Notes under the pieces: model-generated
Seen by the model: the letters and a program-made list of their open reading frames with translations, nothing else
What the model was told of the DNA's origin: nothing
Databases searched by the model: none
DNA from: a virus
Virus record (IMG/VR): IMGVR_UViG_3300009379_000003
Coordinates: 1-37,870 of that record
Strand: one strand, 5' to 3'
DNA: 37,870 nucleotides
Shown here: piece by piece, positions 15,995 through 24,343 of the stretch
Position numbering within the stretch: position 1 is the stretch's first letter
Layout of the letters: every line of letters begins with the position of its first letter
Position numbers and translations under genes: made by a program

Positions 15995-16708
15995 TTACCC
16001 TATGTGGGCCCATACAATATTATTTTCTGTGTCAATAGAGAATATCCTGACCGGAACTCCCTCACCGGCATCAACACCGTTTGAAAGTGCAGTTTTAGCT
16101 ATTGCTGCAACAACACCGTTTCCAGTACTGTCTCCCTCATTTAAAACAGTTATAAGCCCATTGGCTCCACTGGCCTCAATCGCTGTCTTGACCTGAGCGG
16201 CTGTTGATATAATATCTCCACTGCCATCAGTTGCAAGGCTGACTGTTATAGCTTCACCAACAACATCAACACTGAGCGCCTGAGTGTTTCCAGAAGGATC
16301 CTTTAGCTCAATTGTTATGTCATGGCCTGCCAGCCCGAGAACGTCTTTTGCAGTAAACCGGAGAGCATTGTTAGTCTCAATTACACCGGATACAAGATAA
16401 GCCCTTACGCCGGCAGATGGCAATTTAACTCCGCCATCACCATTGCCAACAAGGATTACTCTGCCAAGACCCGGTGCGGATCCGGAATATGCCAGGCCTT
16501 GAAAATTAGCCAGAGCAACAACACCGATTGCATTTCCTTTCTCAATGGTTGCAATAACTCCATCAAACTTTTCTCCATCTTCACAAAGTGCTACAGTACC
16601 ATTGTCTGATACTTTAACAACCTTGCCTTCATCTTCTCCTCTGGTAAAACCAGATGCGAGATTGACTGTAGGTCTGTTTCCAATTCCATTAAATGATATG
16701 CCGAACAT
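15995..16708 (-). CDS. Head decoration protein
   Basis: About 237 aa from ATG 16708; a first ATG at 16714 lies too close to the AAGGGGG ribosome site. The N-terminal half, GRPTV.L...GEDEGKVVKVSDNGTVALCEDGEKFDG..., has the pattern of capsid decoration (DUF2190-like) proteins. A second beta domain (about 110-215: DITIELKDPSGNTQALSVDV, TAAQVKTAIEASGANGLITV) is inserted before the C-terminus and may be exposed on the capsid. It is coupled with capsid and protease genes. Confidence 0.65.
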   Translation of the reverse strand: MFGISFNGIGNRPTVNLASGFTRGEDEGKVVKVSDNGTVALCEDGEKFDGVIATIEKGNAIGVVALANFQGLAYSGSAPGLGRVILVGNGDGGVKLPSAGVRAYLVSGVIETNNALRFTAKDVLGLAGHDITIELKDPSGNTQALSVDVVGEAITVSLATDGSGDIISTAAQVKTAIEASGANGLITVLNEGDSTGNGVVAAIAKTALSNGVDAGEGVPVRIFSIDTENNIVWAHIG

Positions 16709-16723
16709 AGTCATCCCCCTTAA

Positions 16724-17986
16724 TTAATACTGATAATTATCAGTGTTGATTTCTTCAATGCCGTCATCAGTTTTATCATCTGTTTTTTTAGCACTGGCCC
16801 TGGTCAACTTCGCACCGCATGAAGAACATGTAAGCGGAGCTACCTCTTCAGCTTTTTTCTGAAACTCATCTCTCAGTTGAACAGCTGATTCAACATCTGC
16901 GGATAAAATGATTTTACCCATTACTGATTCAGAAAATTTTTCATCATCAGTTTTCCCCTCAGAAATTTTAGCAAAAGACAGAGTTTCCTGTCTGATATCA
17001 TTAAGATATTTATCACCATGGGCCGCATTAACTGCCATGGCCTTCAGTTTAGCCTCATATTCTTCCGGATTTACATCATCACCAAGGACACCTGCAAATA
17101 TGGTCTGTAGCTTTTGATTATTTGTTTTCATCTCACCAAATAATTTTCCCAGGTCAGAAAACAGCATTGTCTTACCTGCATCATCAAGCTCAACTTCTGA
17201 GACTCCGGCATTCAGACCATAAACAGCAAGATTCAGCATACACAGTGATGCGAATGTTTTTGTTAATTTCACAGAATCACCTCCATTTTGTGATTGTTTT
17301 TGATTAACTTTTTCAGGATTTGGCCCCTTGCCTTTATTGCCTGAATCTGTTGAAAATGAATCAATTCGTTTGGCGTAAATATCTGCCCCTTGCCAGACCA
17401 GTGATATTTCACCATAAGAAATAATTTTAGTTACTATCATACGAACCAGCTGACCGCCGATCTCTTCACCCAGATGGTACCAGAAATCCTCTAATTCTGG
17501 ATGAGACTTCTGATATTCAAAAAGGACATTTACAGAAACAGAATGAATCGCACCGTCCTTGATCCCATCAATGACGCGTTCATTCCATTTTTTATTCAGC
17601 TTCAGGTTAACATTTATTCCATGAGGAATATGATCAGATGTGTCCCATATACTTTTAGCTGTAACTCCAACCCATTGATCAACACTGCAATTATGATCTT
17701 TGTATACAGTCTGGCCTTTCATCATCTTAGTTGATTTTTTCAGCACACCATCCATACTGAAGTCAAGTGCCCGTTCATATATTACAAATGCTGACAACGC
17801 TCTGAATGTCGGATAGAAATATTTTTCATCTTCATCAAAATGCAAAACCGGAGCTTTGTCTGGTTCGGCTGAAAATGCAAAAGCCGATGCCAGCTTCAAG
17901 GAACCAACCGCCCGGGTCGCATCAATTGACAGGCCCTGTTTTTTCAGTTCCTCCAGCCGTGCTTTGAATTTTTCTGCTTTATTCAT
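16724..17986 (-). CDS. Prohead protease / scaffold protein (Mu gpI/Z-like)
   Basis: About 420 aa, start at the second ATG (17986), five bases after AAGGAG. The N-terminal half (to about 220) has features of capsid maturation proteases of Mu-like phages: HFDEDEKYFYPTFRALSAFVIYERALDF, KGQTVYKDHNCSVDQWVGV and DGAIHSVSVNVLFEY, consistent with a Ser/His active site. The C-terminal half is helical and acidic like a scaffold (LFSDLGKLFGEMKTNNQKLQTIF). A CSSC pair near residue 390 (APLTCSSCGAKL) is an oddity, perhaps half of a zinc ribbon. A terminator lies just upstream. Confidence 0.78.
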   Translation of the reverse strand: MNKAEKFKARLEELKKQGLSIDATRAVGSLKLASAFAFSAEPDKAPVLHFDEDEKYFYPTFRALSAFVIYERALDFSMDGVLKKSTKMMKGQTVYKDHNCSVDQWVGVTAKSIWDTSDHIPHGINVNLKLNKKWNERVIDGIKDGAIHSVSVNVLFEYQKSHPELEDFWYHLGEEIGGQLVRMIVTKIISYGEISLVWQGADIYAKRIDSFSTDSGNKGKGPNPEKVNQKQSQNGGDSVKLTKTFASLCMLNLAVYGLNAGVSEVELDDAGKTMLFSDLGKLFGEMKTNNQKLQTIFAGVLGDDVNPEEYEAKLKAMAVNAAHGDKYLNDIRQETLSFAKISEGKTDDEKFSESVMGKIILSADVESAVQLRDEFQKKAEEVAPLTCSSCGAKLTRASAKKTDDKTDDGIEEINTDNYQY

Positions 17987-18002
17987 CATATCTCCTTATG
18001 GC

Positions 18003-18055
18003 ACAAAAAAAGCCGATACACCTCGGAAGAATACATATTCCGTGTGTTATCGGCT
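18003..18055 (-). terminator. Strong intrinsic terminator upstream of the protease gene
   Basis: On the minus strand, AGCCGATA-ACAC and GTG-TATCGGCT (arms 18044..18055 and 18011..18021) form a long stem with an inner GGAATA/TATTC pairing, followed by seven T. It lies about 15 bases before the protease ribosome site, inside the late operon, so read-through or a second promoter is needed for the capsid genes. Confidence 0.8.
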
Positions 18056-18143
18056 GTGGTTATGGTTTTCAGGTCTCAGACCTGTCTGTTCTTATTGCTC
18101 AGACGGCTCAAATGGTGTTTAAAAATGTTTAAAAACCATTTTG
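18003..18143 (-). ncRNA. Candidate structured small RNA between immunity and protease genes
   Basis: A TATAAT box (complement of 18150..18155) stands at the start of a 140-base segment without an ORF. In order of transcription it has a hairpin AAATGGT/ACCATTT (18110..18141), GTCTG/CAGAC (18084..18104), AGGTC-TCA-GACCT (18071..18083) and a terminator with T7. The CAGAC of the last two can pair alternatively, as in switches. No -35 box is convincing. Could also be a long leader attenuator of the capsid operon. Confidence 0.45.
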
Positions 18144-18196
18144 GCTGCCATTATATACCTACAGGGTTTATTGCCCGAAAAGGGGCTTATATTTCC

Positions 18197-18535
18197 TCAT
18201 TTATAATACAGTTCTTTTGCCAAATCTTTAACATGGTCAGGCAGTTTGTCTATTGGGTATTCACCCCTTGAAATTAAATCAGGATTCCACATCCATGTGT
18301 TTTTCATTTCATCATCATATTGCATAATTGAACCTGATATAAATTCACCAAGAACTTCAGCGCTTCTGATTATTTTTTTATCTATATCAATAATTTTATT
18401 AATATCATATTTCGAGTCATCATACATATGACGGAAATCAGCAATCTGCTGAGTCTCTGTATCAAATTGATTTTCAATAGAGAGAAGTCTTTCTTCCAAT
18501 AATGTTATCAGATTTTTTTCACTTATATCTTTCAT
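18197..18535 (-). CDS. Putative immunity protein for the MuF-linked toxin
   Basis: 112 aa, acidic, helical, no recognised family. Its ATG overlaps the TGA of the portal-MuF-toxin gene (ATGA, 18532..18535), so the two are translationally coupled. Genes placed directly after a MuF-toxin gene encode cognate immunity proteins in other temperate phages, and this slot has no counterpart in the Mu head gene order. Aromatic C-terminus (TWMWNPDLISRGEYPIDKLPDHVKDLAKELYYK region). The immunity role is inferred from context only. Confidence 0.55.
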   Translation of the reverse strand: MKDISEKNLITLLEERLLSIENQFDTETQQIADFRHMYDDSKYDINKIIDIDKKIIRSAEVLGEFISGSIMQYDDEMKNTWMWNPDLISRGEYPIDKLPDHVKDLAKELYYK

Positions 18536-21183
18536 TTTATTTCTACCATGTGAGTGCCAGGCTTAAATCTCCTGAATTTATGGAATCTTAAAATTTTACT
18601 TTCATCATTTATCTGTAAAAAACTGCCAGTCCCGGAATCAAAGTAAATCCATTCAATTGATTCTTCTCCAAATGTATACACTTTATCATAGTTCAGCAAC
18701 ACTTTTTTTAATGATTTATCATAGCTTCCGGTTTTTTCAAATTCCTTTCCATGTTTGGAAGCATGATATTCTTTACTTTTCCGTGTTGTACCATCAGGCC
18801 ATTCCCTGACTTTATCTTCCCACCAGCTTGTCTTAACCTGACTGTCAACTTTTGATAATAATTCATCCTTTTTTAGTTTATTGAGAATACTTGCTCTCTT
18901 TTTTGCTGTCTCATTTAATGAGTCATAATTTATATTTCCTGAAAAGGTTTCATCTGATGATGACTTATTGATTTTAATTTTTTTAGCAATAACCGTTGTT
19001 GTCCTGCACCGACCATGATAAGGAGGCATAGGGCAGTCTGTTTTATCCAGGATATCTTTTGTTGACATGTCATGATATTCTTTTGCCTGTTTTTCATTTG
19101 GCCAGGCATATTTCTCTGTCAGTTCATTCATTGGTGTTTTCAAAACTTCCCGTACATGCTCAGCCAGATATTTAACAGAAATTCTTCTGCCATTCATCAC
19201 CCTGCAAATCCTTGATGTCTTTTTATCCAGTATGGCAACTACCTCAACCTCTGCAATCCCCAATCTCTCATATTTAAAAACACGACCATAATTACGGGAC
19301 TTGTTTACAGCATTCCGGATACACAAGTCATAATAATTATTCACATAAGGATGTTCAAATGCTTCACCCAGTGATTCCTTCATCCGTTTAACAGTTTCTT
19401 TATCATATGCTCTGGCAGTTCCTTTCAGTTCATCTTCAACTACCTTACGCATATCATCTGAATAATGCTCAAACTGTTTTCCGAAAAAATGCTGATCATG
19501 TTTTTTAAAGAACTTTAATGCATCTTTATCAGTGACTTTCCACTTATCATCAGACCAGTCCTGACCAAGCCCCATTTTATATGCCTTGCCGGTCCAGTCT
19601 TTTATTACAGATAAAGATTCATCCGGCAGTTCATGGGACATTTTGCGGTTCATATCATTCATAATTGCCTCAGCAACATCATCAGTCTTGAAATGTGCAT
19701 CAAGCCCGGATAGAACCTCATTGTATTTTACCCTGTAGATTTCAAAGAACTCAGTGCTGTAATCTTCTTCTAATTCAGCTATTCGTTTATATTCGTTATC
19801 GCTTTTTTTTTTACCCAGAGTAACTATTCTGGGCTTAATAAATTCATACTTTTCTCTTGATTTACTATAATCAAACTTCAGACGCACAAGGCCCTCTGTT
19901 TTATCATTATCTTCTGATGGTTTTTGGTATGCCTCATCATATCCAAGTTCTCGCGCTGCCTGGTCTTCATCTATTGTGCCTTTATCCAGACGTTGGTATA
20001 CCATTCGCTGTTTTATTTCATCAGCTTCAACTTCCTCTTTCCTGTTAAGGGATGGGGGAGCTTTTGACTGCATACTGCAAACTGCAGGGATCCGCCTCAG
20101 TGCAAGATGCAAATTATAAGAATGCTCATTACCGCGTTTTATTATTCTCCAGATATTTTGTATCTGATTTACCAGTGTCATGTAAACCATTTCAGCATAC
20201 GTTTCAGTTGTTGAATATGTATATCCAAGAATTGCCGGATCAATATCCAATCCTGAAGTCAATGCCTGGTGATTTGATTCCAGAATGTCTTTCATCTGAC
20301 CGGCATTTTTTGAAACATTATTATGCTTGAATTCAGTATTTTTCCCGGTTGCAATTATGCCGTCTTTAATATTTGATTTAAATGCCTTAACATGTTTTTT
20401 TAGTGTATCCTGAGATCGTCGCCGAAATTCTGTGTCACTTTCATTAAATTCTTTTCGGAGATCAAAGGCTAAATGTACAAGGCCCATCAGTCCCCATTTA
20501 TCTGTAAAATCATCTATTCCCAGCCATTGTCTTTCCTGTCTTATAATTCCCCGAAGGGCTGAGACAAATGGTGGTATAGCATAAGGATTATCCTCTTCAG
20601 TATATAAAGGCACATATGAAAATGTCTGTTCATTTAGAGGTATTTCTCTTATACCCAATTGCTGATAAGGTAAATATTTCCCATCTTCAAATTTAAATCT
20701 GATGGTAGATGTCCTTACCTGATATACTTCCTCAACTTCCTTCAAGCCAACTGACGGAACTGTCTCCTGACACAAAGCCCCTTTAACAATAATTTGTCTA
20801 AACTGCTGATTAATAAAACCATCAGCCCCTGCATTGTTGGGAAATTTGTTCCTGGCAAAATCATTCAGCTCAGACGCTGCAGCTTCAATTGCTCTTTCAC
20901 CGGCTCCGGAAAATTCCAGTGTATGGCCAACATTTCCCAGACTGATAATCTTTTTAACTGTCTGAGATACATCCGGATTAAATGTTGCAAGCCATGAAAG
21001 TGTATCTATAAATTCAAATCGGAAAACAGGATAAACTTCCTTGAATTCATTACTATATGAAGTAATCGAATCAGAAAGAGTGTTTTTCTGTGCATGCCCG
21101 GGATCAGTAAAACTTACATTAATCACATCCCGCGATAATATGTTTTTGAAAAATTTACCTGTCTTCTGAATTCTGCTATCCAT
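18532..21183 (-). CDS. Portal - MuF - C-terminal nuclease-toxin fusion protein
   Basis: 883 aa in three parts. Residues 1 to about 440 are a Mu gp29-type portal (QERQWLGIDDFTDKWGLMGLVHLAF; DIDPAILGYTYSTTETYAEMV). About 465-740 is a MuF minor head domain ending in the typical CPMPPYHGRCRTTT motif (717-730). Residues about 780-883 resemble the BECR-type (barnase/EndoU/colicin/RelE-like) toxins, with EYHASKHGKEF at 805-815 and beta strands (IEWIYFDSGTGSFLQIN) after it. MuF toxins are injected with DNA or act at release and are neutralised by a neighbouring immunity gene. An A10 run (19803..19812) codes Lys-Lys-Lys in the linker between portal and MuF; a one-base slip stops translation almost at once. 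Confidence 0.82.
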   Translation of the reverse strand: MDSRIQKTGKFFKNILSRDVINVSFTDPGHAQKNTLSDSITSYSNEFKEVYPVFRFEFIDTLSWLATFNPDVSQTVKKIISLGNVGHTLEFSGAGERAIEAAASELNDFARNKFPNNAGADGFINQQFRQIIVKGALCQETVPSVGLKEVEEVYQVRTSTIRFKFEDGKYLPYQQLGIREIPLNEQTFSYVPLYTEEDNPYAIPPFVSALRGIIRQERQWLGIDDFTDKWGLMGLVHLAFDLRKEFNESDTEFRRRSQDTLKKHVKAFKSNIKDGIIATGKNTEFKHNNVSKNAGQMKDILESNHQALTSGLDIDPAILGYTYSTTETYAEMVYMTLVNQIQNIWRIIKRGNEHSYNLHLALRRIPAVCSMQSKAPPSLNRKEEVEADEIKQRMVYQRLDKGTIDEDQAARELGYDEAYQKPSEDNDKTEGLVRLKFDYSKSREKYEFIKPRIVTLGKKKSDNEYKRIAELEEDYSTEFFEIYRVKYNEVLSGLDAHFKTDDVAEAIMNDMNRKMSHELPDESLSVIKDWTGKAYKMGLGQDWSDDKWKVTDKDALKFFKKHDQHFFGKQFEHYSDDMRKVVEDELKGTARAYDKETVKRMKESLGEAFEHPYVNNYYDLCIRNAVNKSRNYGRVFKYERLGIAEVEVVAILDKKTSRICRVMNGRRISVKYLAEHVREVLKTPMNELTEKYAWPNEKQAKEYHDMSTKDILDKTDCPMPPYHGRCRTTTVIAKKIKINKSSSDETFSGNINYDSLNETAKKRASILNKLKKDELLSKVDSQVKTSWWEDKVREWPDGTTRKSKEYHASKHGKEFEKTGSYDKSLKKVLLNYDKVYTFGEESIEWIYFDSGTGSFLQINDESKILRFHKFRRFKPGTHMVEIK
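19803..19812 (-). promoter_or_regulatory. A10 tract, possible slippage site
   Basis: The coding strand reads GGT AAA AAA AAA AGC GAT AAC. A -1 slip (or an A11 transcript) gives AAG CGA TAA; a +1 slip (A9) reaches TAG seven codons on. Either would release a portal-only protein of about 460 aa. Tracts of nine or more A are efficient transcriptional slippage sites in bacteria. Confidence 0.5.
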
Positions 21184-21188
21184 TAAAT

Positions 21189-22814
21189 TTATCCATAATA
21201 GGGATCCACATCCGGAGTAAACAGGCCTCTGCCGATTTGAAATGATATAAAGGCCGAGTTCATCGCCATTCCGAAGTGATTTGCAACATTCTTTTTATAT
21301 ACTGTTTTTTCGTATCCATTTTTATCCAGTAGCTTCTCTTTCTCAAGGTTTTTGATCTGAGATTTAAATTTTTCATATAATTCAAGTTCATCAGGCTTCA
21401 GCATTTTTGGATTAGGAAATTCAAAAAAGCCTTCTTTCAACATATCGGCCATCTCATCAATACTGGTTGTCCGATCATGTTTAACAACAGGGATGCTGTC
21501 TTCACCGTCCTGTTCATCCTTCCTGATCAATGACTGAGCATTGAAATATTGTATTGCTCCCCATCCAGGGTATTTTTTGCATAAGTGCTTACCCAGCGGT
21601 TTATAGGGCATTGCATCTATTACAAAATAGCTCCGGTACAGTTCAATCAGTTCCTCAAATCTGGCTTTATCAGTTGCCAGTACTTCTTCAATATGAATCA
21701 GCCGTAATCTTTTTCCTGTCCAGCCCCAGGCAGTAACATGACAAATGTCTCCAACATCAATTCCCATAAATGAGCTGAATGCAGATTTTTCAAATCCGGA
21801 TCTGTTTGGACTCTGAGATGCCTCAATCAGTGCATCTGTTATGGGGCACATGTCTGAATCTCTGTAGGGTATTCCTATAATTGATATATGAAAGTTTTTC
21901 TTTTCAGATGTTAATATTGCATTAGTAAATTTATCATAAATAAATTTTCCATCAATTGTACTACTAAAAAGTTGGCTTTCCTGATATCCCCTGTGATCCT
22001 TGCTTCTTGACGGATGTTTTGGAACCCATTGACATTTTTCCGGATTCAGTAATTTCTTACATCTTGTACAGCCGATCCATGCCCTGAATTTATCTCCTTT
22101 TCCTGAACTGAAAAGATTCTTAGGGAAACTCTCAACAACATTGTTCCAGCGTCCGCATGATGGACATTTCAGGAGCAAGTATCTTTGATCCGATTTTTTA
22201 AAAGATCTGTTGATTCCATAGTCCGGTTTTGATGGCTGTGAAAGTTCCATAATAAATTTAAATATTGAATGAAGCAGACGGTCTTCAGCAAAAATCATAT
22301 TCTCCTGATCAGCCTCATCCAGTTCATCTTTTACAATAATATCAGCATCAATACTCTTTACTTTCCGTTTAGTCCATACTCCCCGGAAATACAGGGATGA
22401 CTGCCCAATCTGTTTCAGCCCCAAATTATCAGCTTTTTCATAGCTCATCTTTGAACTAAGATATTCAGAGTTGTCAATCATCGGATTTGCCCGATCCTGA
22501 GCAAAATCTTTAACATCTTCATCTGTCGGAAAATAATAAACTGCTTTAAGTGCCTTCCTGTCCAGAAGCCAGAGTACCTTTATTAGACAGTAAGTTGATA
22601 TCCCTATCTGCCCGGCCTTCTGATGTGTCTCCCTGGGTACTTCAGGCATTGTAAACAATTCTCTGAGATATTCATGTCCATCCAGAGAAAAAGGCACCAA
22701 TTTTCCGCCTGCCATTAGACTTATATTTTTCATTGCCCATTCAAGAAGTCCATACTGTTTGAACAGTTTGGATCCCACCTGAGAAGCTATATCAAAAACA
22801 TTAATCTCTTCCAT
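21189..22814 (-). CDS. Terminase large subunit (Mu gp28-like)
   Basis: 541 aa. The ATPase part has a Walker A-like segment QKAGQIGIST (65-74), a Walker B IIVKDELDEAD (159-169) and a zinc site C217-x2-C220...C249-x2-C252. The nuclease part has SFMGIDVGD (Asp 353) and YFVIDAMPY (Asp 400), the acidic positions of the RuvC-like fold. It packages DNA into proheads by headful, cutting host DNA next to the phage ends in Mu relatives. Overlaps the gp27-like gene by 14 bases. Confidence 0.85.
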   Translation of the reverse strand: MEEINVFDIASQVGSKLFKQYGLLEWAMKNISLMAGGKLVPFSLDGHEYLRELFTMPEVPRETHQKAGQIGISTYCLIKVLWLLDRKALKAVYYFPTDEDVKDFAQDRANPMIDNSEYLSSKMSYEKADNLGLKQIGQSSLYFRGVWTKRKVKSIDADIIVKDELDEADQENMIFAEDRLLHSIFKFIMELSQPSKPDYGINRSFKKSDQRYLLLKCPSCGRWNNVVESFPKNLFSSGKGDKFRAWIGCTRCKKLLNPEKCQWVPKHPSRSKDHRGYQESQLFSSTIDGKFIYDKFTNAILTSEKKNFHISIIGIPYRDSDMCPITDALIEASQSPNRSGFEKSAFSSFMGIDVGDICHVTAWGWTGKRLRLIHIEEVLATDKARFEELIELYRSYFVIDAMPYKPLGKHLCKKYPGWGAIQYFNAQSLIRKDEQDGEDSIPVVKHDRTTSIDEMADMLKEGFFEFPNPKMLKPDELELYEKFKSQIKNLEKEKLLDKNGYEKTVYKKNVANHFGMAMNSAFISFQIGRGLFTPDVDPYYG

Positions 22815-23346
22815 GTTTCTTTTTACTCTGCAGGGCCCGGGCTTTGTCCTGGAATCGCTTATTTATCTCATCCCAGTGATTTGAAAGAACTTCTGAAACA
22901 GCTGGTATTTCATTCATCGCTTCAATGAACAAAGTCACCTGTTCTTCAATAGTAATTCGTTTTTTCTGATCTGTTACTTTGTCCTGGTATTTCTGTATTG
23001 CCAGGAATGAATATATAGCAGCATCTTTTGTTTTAAATGTAAGACTGCCAGCTTCAATATCTTTTAACAGGTTGTCTTTTATATCATTTGTTCTGGTGAT
23101 AATATCCTTATGCTGTTTTACAACTGTTCCTTTTTCAGTTTGCTGTACAACAGCAAGATATTCACTTTTACGGTCTTCCCATGTCTGGCCTTTTATGTCC
23201 GGTATTTCAGACCATTTTTTTATTGTGCTGTGTGTAATGGATCCACATCCGGGATGTGTTTTCAGAATATCAGCAATTTGTCTGAAACTGATTCCCTGAC
23301 AGTAAAGCATAAATGCTTCTGATTTTGTTATTTCTGAATATGCCAT
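22801..23346 (-). CDS. Terminase small subunit-like (Mu gp27-like)
   Basis: 181 aa. The N-terminal 45 residues form an HTH (YCQGISFRQIADILKTHPGCGSITHSTIKKW) followed by a long helical region and a basic C-terminus (KALQSKKKHGRD-like). Gene order before the terminase large subunit supports a DNA-recognition subunit of packaging. Starts one base after the previous gene's stop region. Confidence 0.72.
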   Translation of the reverse strand: MAYSEITKSEAFMLYCQGISFRQIADILKTHPGCGSITHSTIKKWSEIPDIKGQTWEDRKSEYLAVVQQTEKGTVVKQHKDIITRTNDIKDNLLKDIEAGSLTFKTKDAAIYSFLAIQKYQDKVTDQKKRITIEEQVTLFIEAMNEIPAVSEVLSNHWDEINKRFQDKARALQSKKKHGRD

Positions 23347-23678
23347 TATTTAGTTAATTCGCCGGTAGGAAGTAAATCTTTCCTTGCCTCATTTTTATAA
23401 TAGTTAATTCCGGTTTCAGCCAGTAATCCAGATATGAATGTTGCTAATGCAGCATTAAACATATCTATTCTGATGATGCAGACAATCGCATAAAAAACTG
23501 CCAGCAGCCTGGACAATGAAAAGAAAAATGCACGCTTTCCGACTTTACCTTTATTGTCACACCACAGGAATTTTATTTTTGACATAAAGGTTCCATCTGG
23601 ATTTTCAGAGTATACAGGTAATGACTTTGATTTTTCTTTGAGTTTTTTAGTTACATCTGCAGGGAATCTTTTTCTCAT
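23346..23678 (-). CDS. Small membrane protein, possible holin
   Basis: 110 aa. After a basic N-terminus there are two hydrophobic segments (about 50-68: FFSLSRLLAVFYAIVCII and 72-90: MFNAALATFISGLLAETGI). It sits with the next gene at the head of the late operon, where Mu-like phages keep lysis and gp25-27 genes. A holin or lysis accessory role is plausible but rests on membrane topology and place alone. Confidence 0.5.
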   Translation of the reverse strand: MRKRFPADVTKKLKEKSKSLPVYSENPDGTFMSKIKFLWCDNKGKVGKRAFFFSLSRLLAVFYAIVCIIRIDMFNAALATFISGLLAETGINYYKNEARKDLLPTGELTK

Positions 23679-23944
23679 TTGTCTGCCTCTTTTTCAAATA
23701 AATCTTTGACCGGTTCAATTTTTAAATGCTGTAATATTTTGACAACATTCCGATTAAGTATTTCCAGTTTGCGTTCAGCTGTTGAATCTCCATGCTCAAG
23801 TTCAGCAATTCGGAAATCATGATTCTCCAGCTGATCATCGTGACGTTTGATTATCCTGTGTATTCGCCATATCAGACGAACCACAGCGCCAACCGCGCCG
23901 CATACTGCTATAATTATATAGATCCAGTCTTTTAGTATTTCCAT
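23675..23944 (-). CDS. Membrane-anchored coiled-coil protein (Mu gp25 / DUF2730-like)
   Basis: 89 aa: one N-terminal membrane helix (IYIIIAVCGAVGAVVRLIW, about 7-26), then a charged coiled coil (HDDQLENHDFRIAELEHGD...). This layout matches the DUF2730 proteins at the start of the Mu head cluster. It is the first gene behind the late promoter; its ATG lies 13 bases after a leader hairpin and has no clear ribosome site. Overlaps the next gene by 4 bases. Confidence 0.62.
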   Translation of the reverse strand: MEILKDWIYIIIAVCGAVGAVVRLIWRIHRIIKRHDDQLENHDFRIAELEHGDSTAERKLEILNRNVVKILQHLKIEPVKDLFEKEADK

Positions 23945-23957
23945 AAATTTAAAATTA

Positions 23958-23980
23958 CCCCGGCCAAACTACAGCCGGGG
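23958..23980 (-). other. Hairpin at the 5' end of the late mRNA
   Basis: CCCCGGC/GCCGGGG arms with a nine-base loop. It would form within a few bases of the predicted transcription start of the late operon. It may stabilise the message, or with the following T-rich bases act as a terminator or antitermination target. Confidence 0.6.
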
Positions 23981-23989
23981 AATTAAGAG

Positions 23990-24019
23990 ATTATATGACT
24001 AACCACAGCCGTTTCTCAA
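23990..24019 (-). promoter_or_regulatory. Probable late promoter
   Basis: On the minus strand a TTGAGA (complement of 24014..24019) and TATAAT (complement of 23990..23995) are separated by 18 bases, upstream of the first late gene. A perfect TTGACA about 60 bases further upstream (complement of 24075..24080) may serve a second promoter. Late Mu promoters need an activator; here a sigma70-like element is visible. Confidence 0.5.
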
Positions 24020-24078
24020 TTATGAACTTAACAAATATTCGGGGGTTGAGTCAATAGCCGAAAGTTATTGATTGTTGT

Positions 24079-24106
24079 CAATTGCATGGATTATTACGGT
24101 TTATTA
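24079..24106 (+). repeat. Internal copy of the phage-end motif
   Basis: CAATTGCAT followed after ten bases by GGTTTATTA. The right phage end reads CAATTGCAT then GGTTATTA, and the left end, read outward, CAATTGCAT then GGTTTTAG. So a third end-like element lies in the late promoter region. It could bind transposase or be chance in AT-rich DNA. Confidence 0.35.
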
Positions 24107-24127
24107 TCATTTGCGTGGGAAAAAAAA

Positions 24128-24343
24128 TTAAAAAAGTGAAAGCTGATCGGTCATCTGTTCTGTTCTTAGTGAACACTCGGATAAATATTTTTCTATTCCT
24201 GACTGGGGGATTTTATACCGGCCGGTATGGGTTGTATATGCCTGAAGTTTGCCATCAAGAATGTAACGTCTGACTGTGCTGGGATCACAGTCCCACATTG
24301 CAGCTACTTCTGATGGCTTGTATAAGGGGTCGTGATTTATCAT
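24128..24343 (-). CDS. Small MerR/excisionase-type HTH protein
   Basis: About 71 aa from ATG 24343. It carries a MerR-like winged helix of the excisionase type: YKPSEVAAMWDCDPSTVRRYILDGKLQAYTTHTGRYKIPQSGIEKYL. The TTG at 24379 could extend the frame, but that TTGACG with TATTCA 17 bases on looks like the promoter of this gene instead, giving an almost leaderless message. Its place just upstream of the late operon suggests a late regulator; a DNA-bending excisionase-like role is the alternative. Confidence 0.65.
   Translation of the reverse strand: MINHDPLYKPSEVAAMWDCDPSTVRRYILDGKLQAYTTHTGRYKIPQSGIEKYLSECSLRTEQMTDQLSLF

Noticed and set aside
18001-18190. Possible tRNA or tmRNA in the structured segment
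   Set aside because: No cloverleaf, no CCA end and no T-loop consensus; the stems are simple hairpins ending in a terminator.
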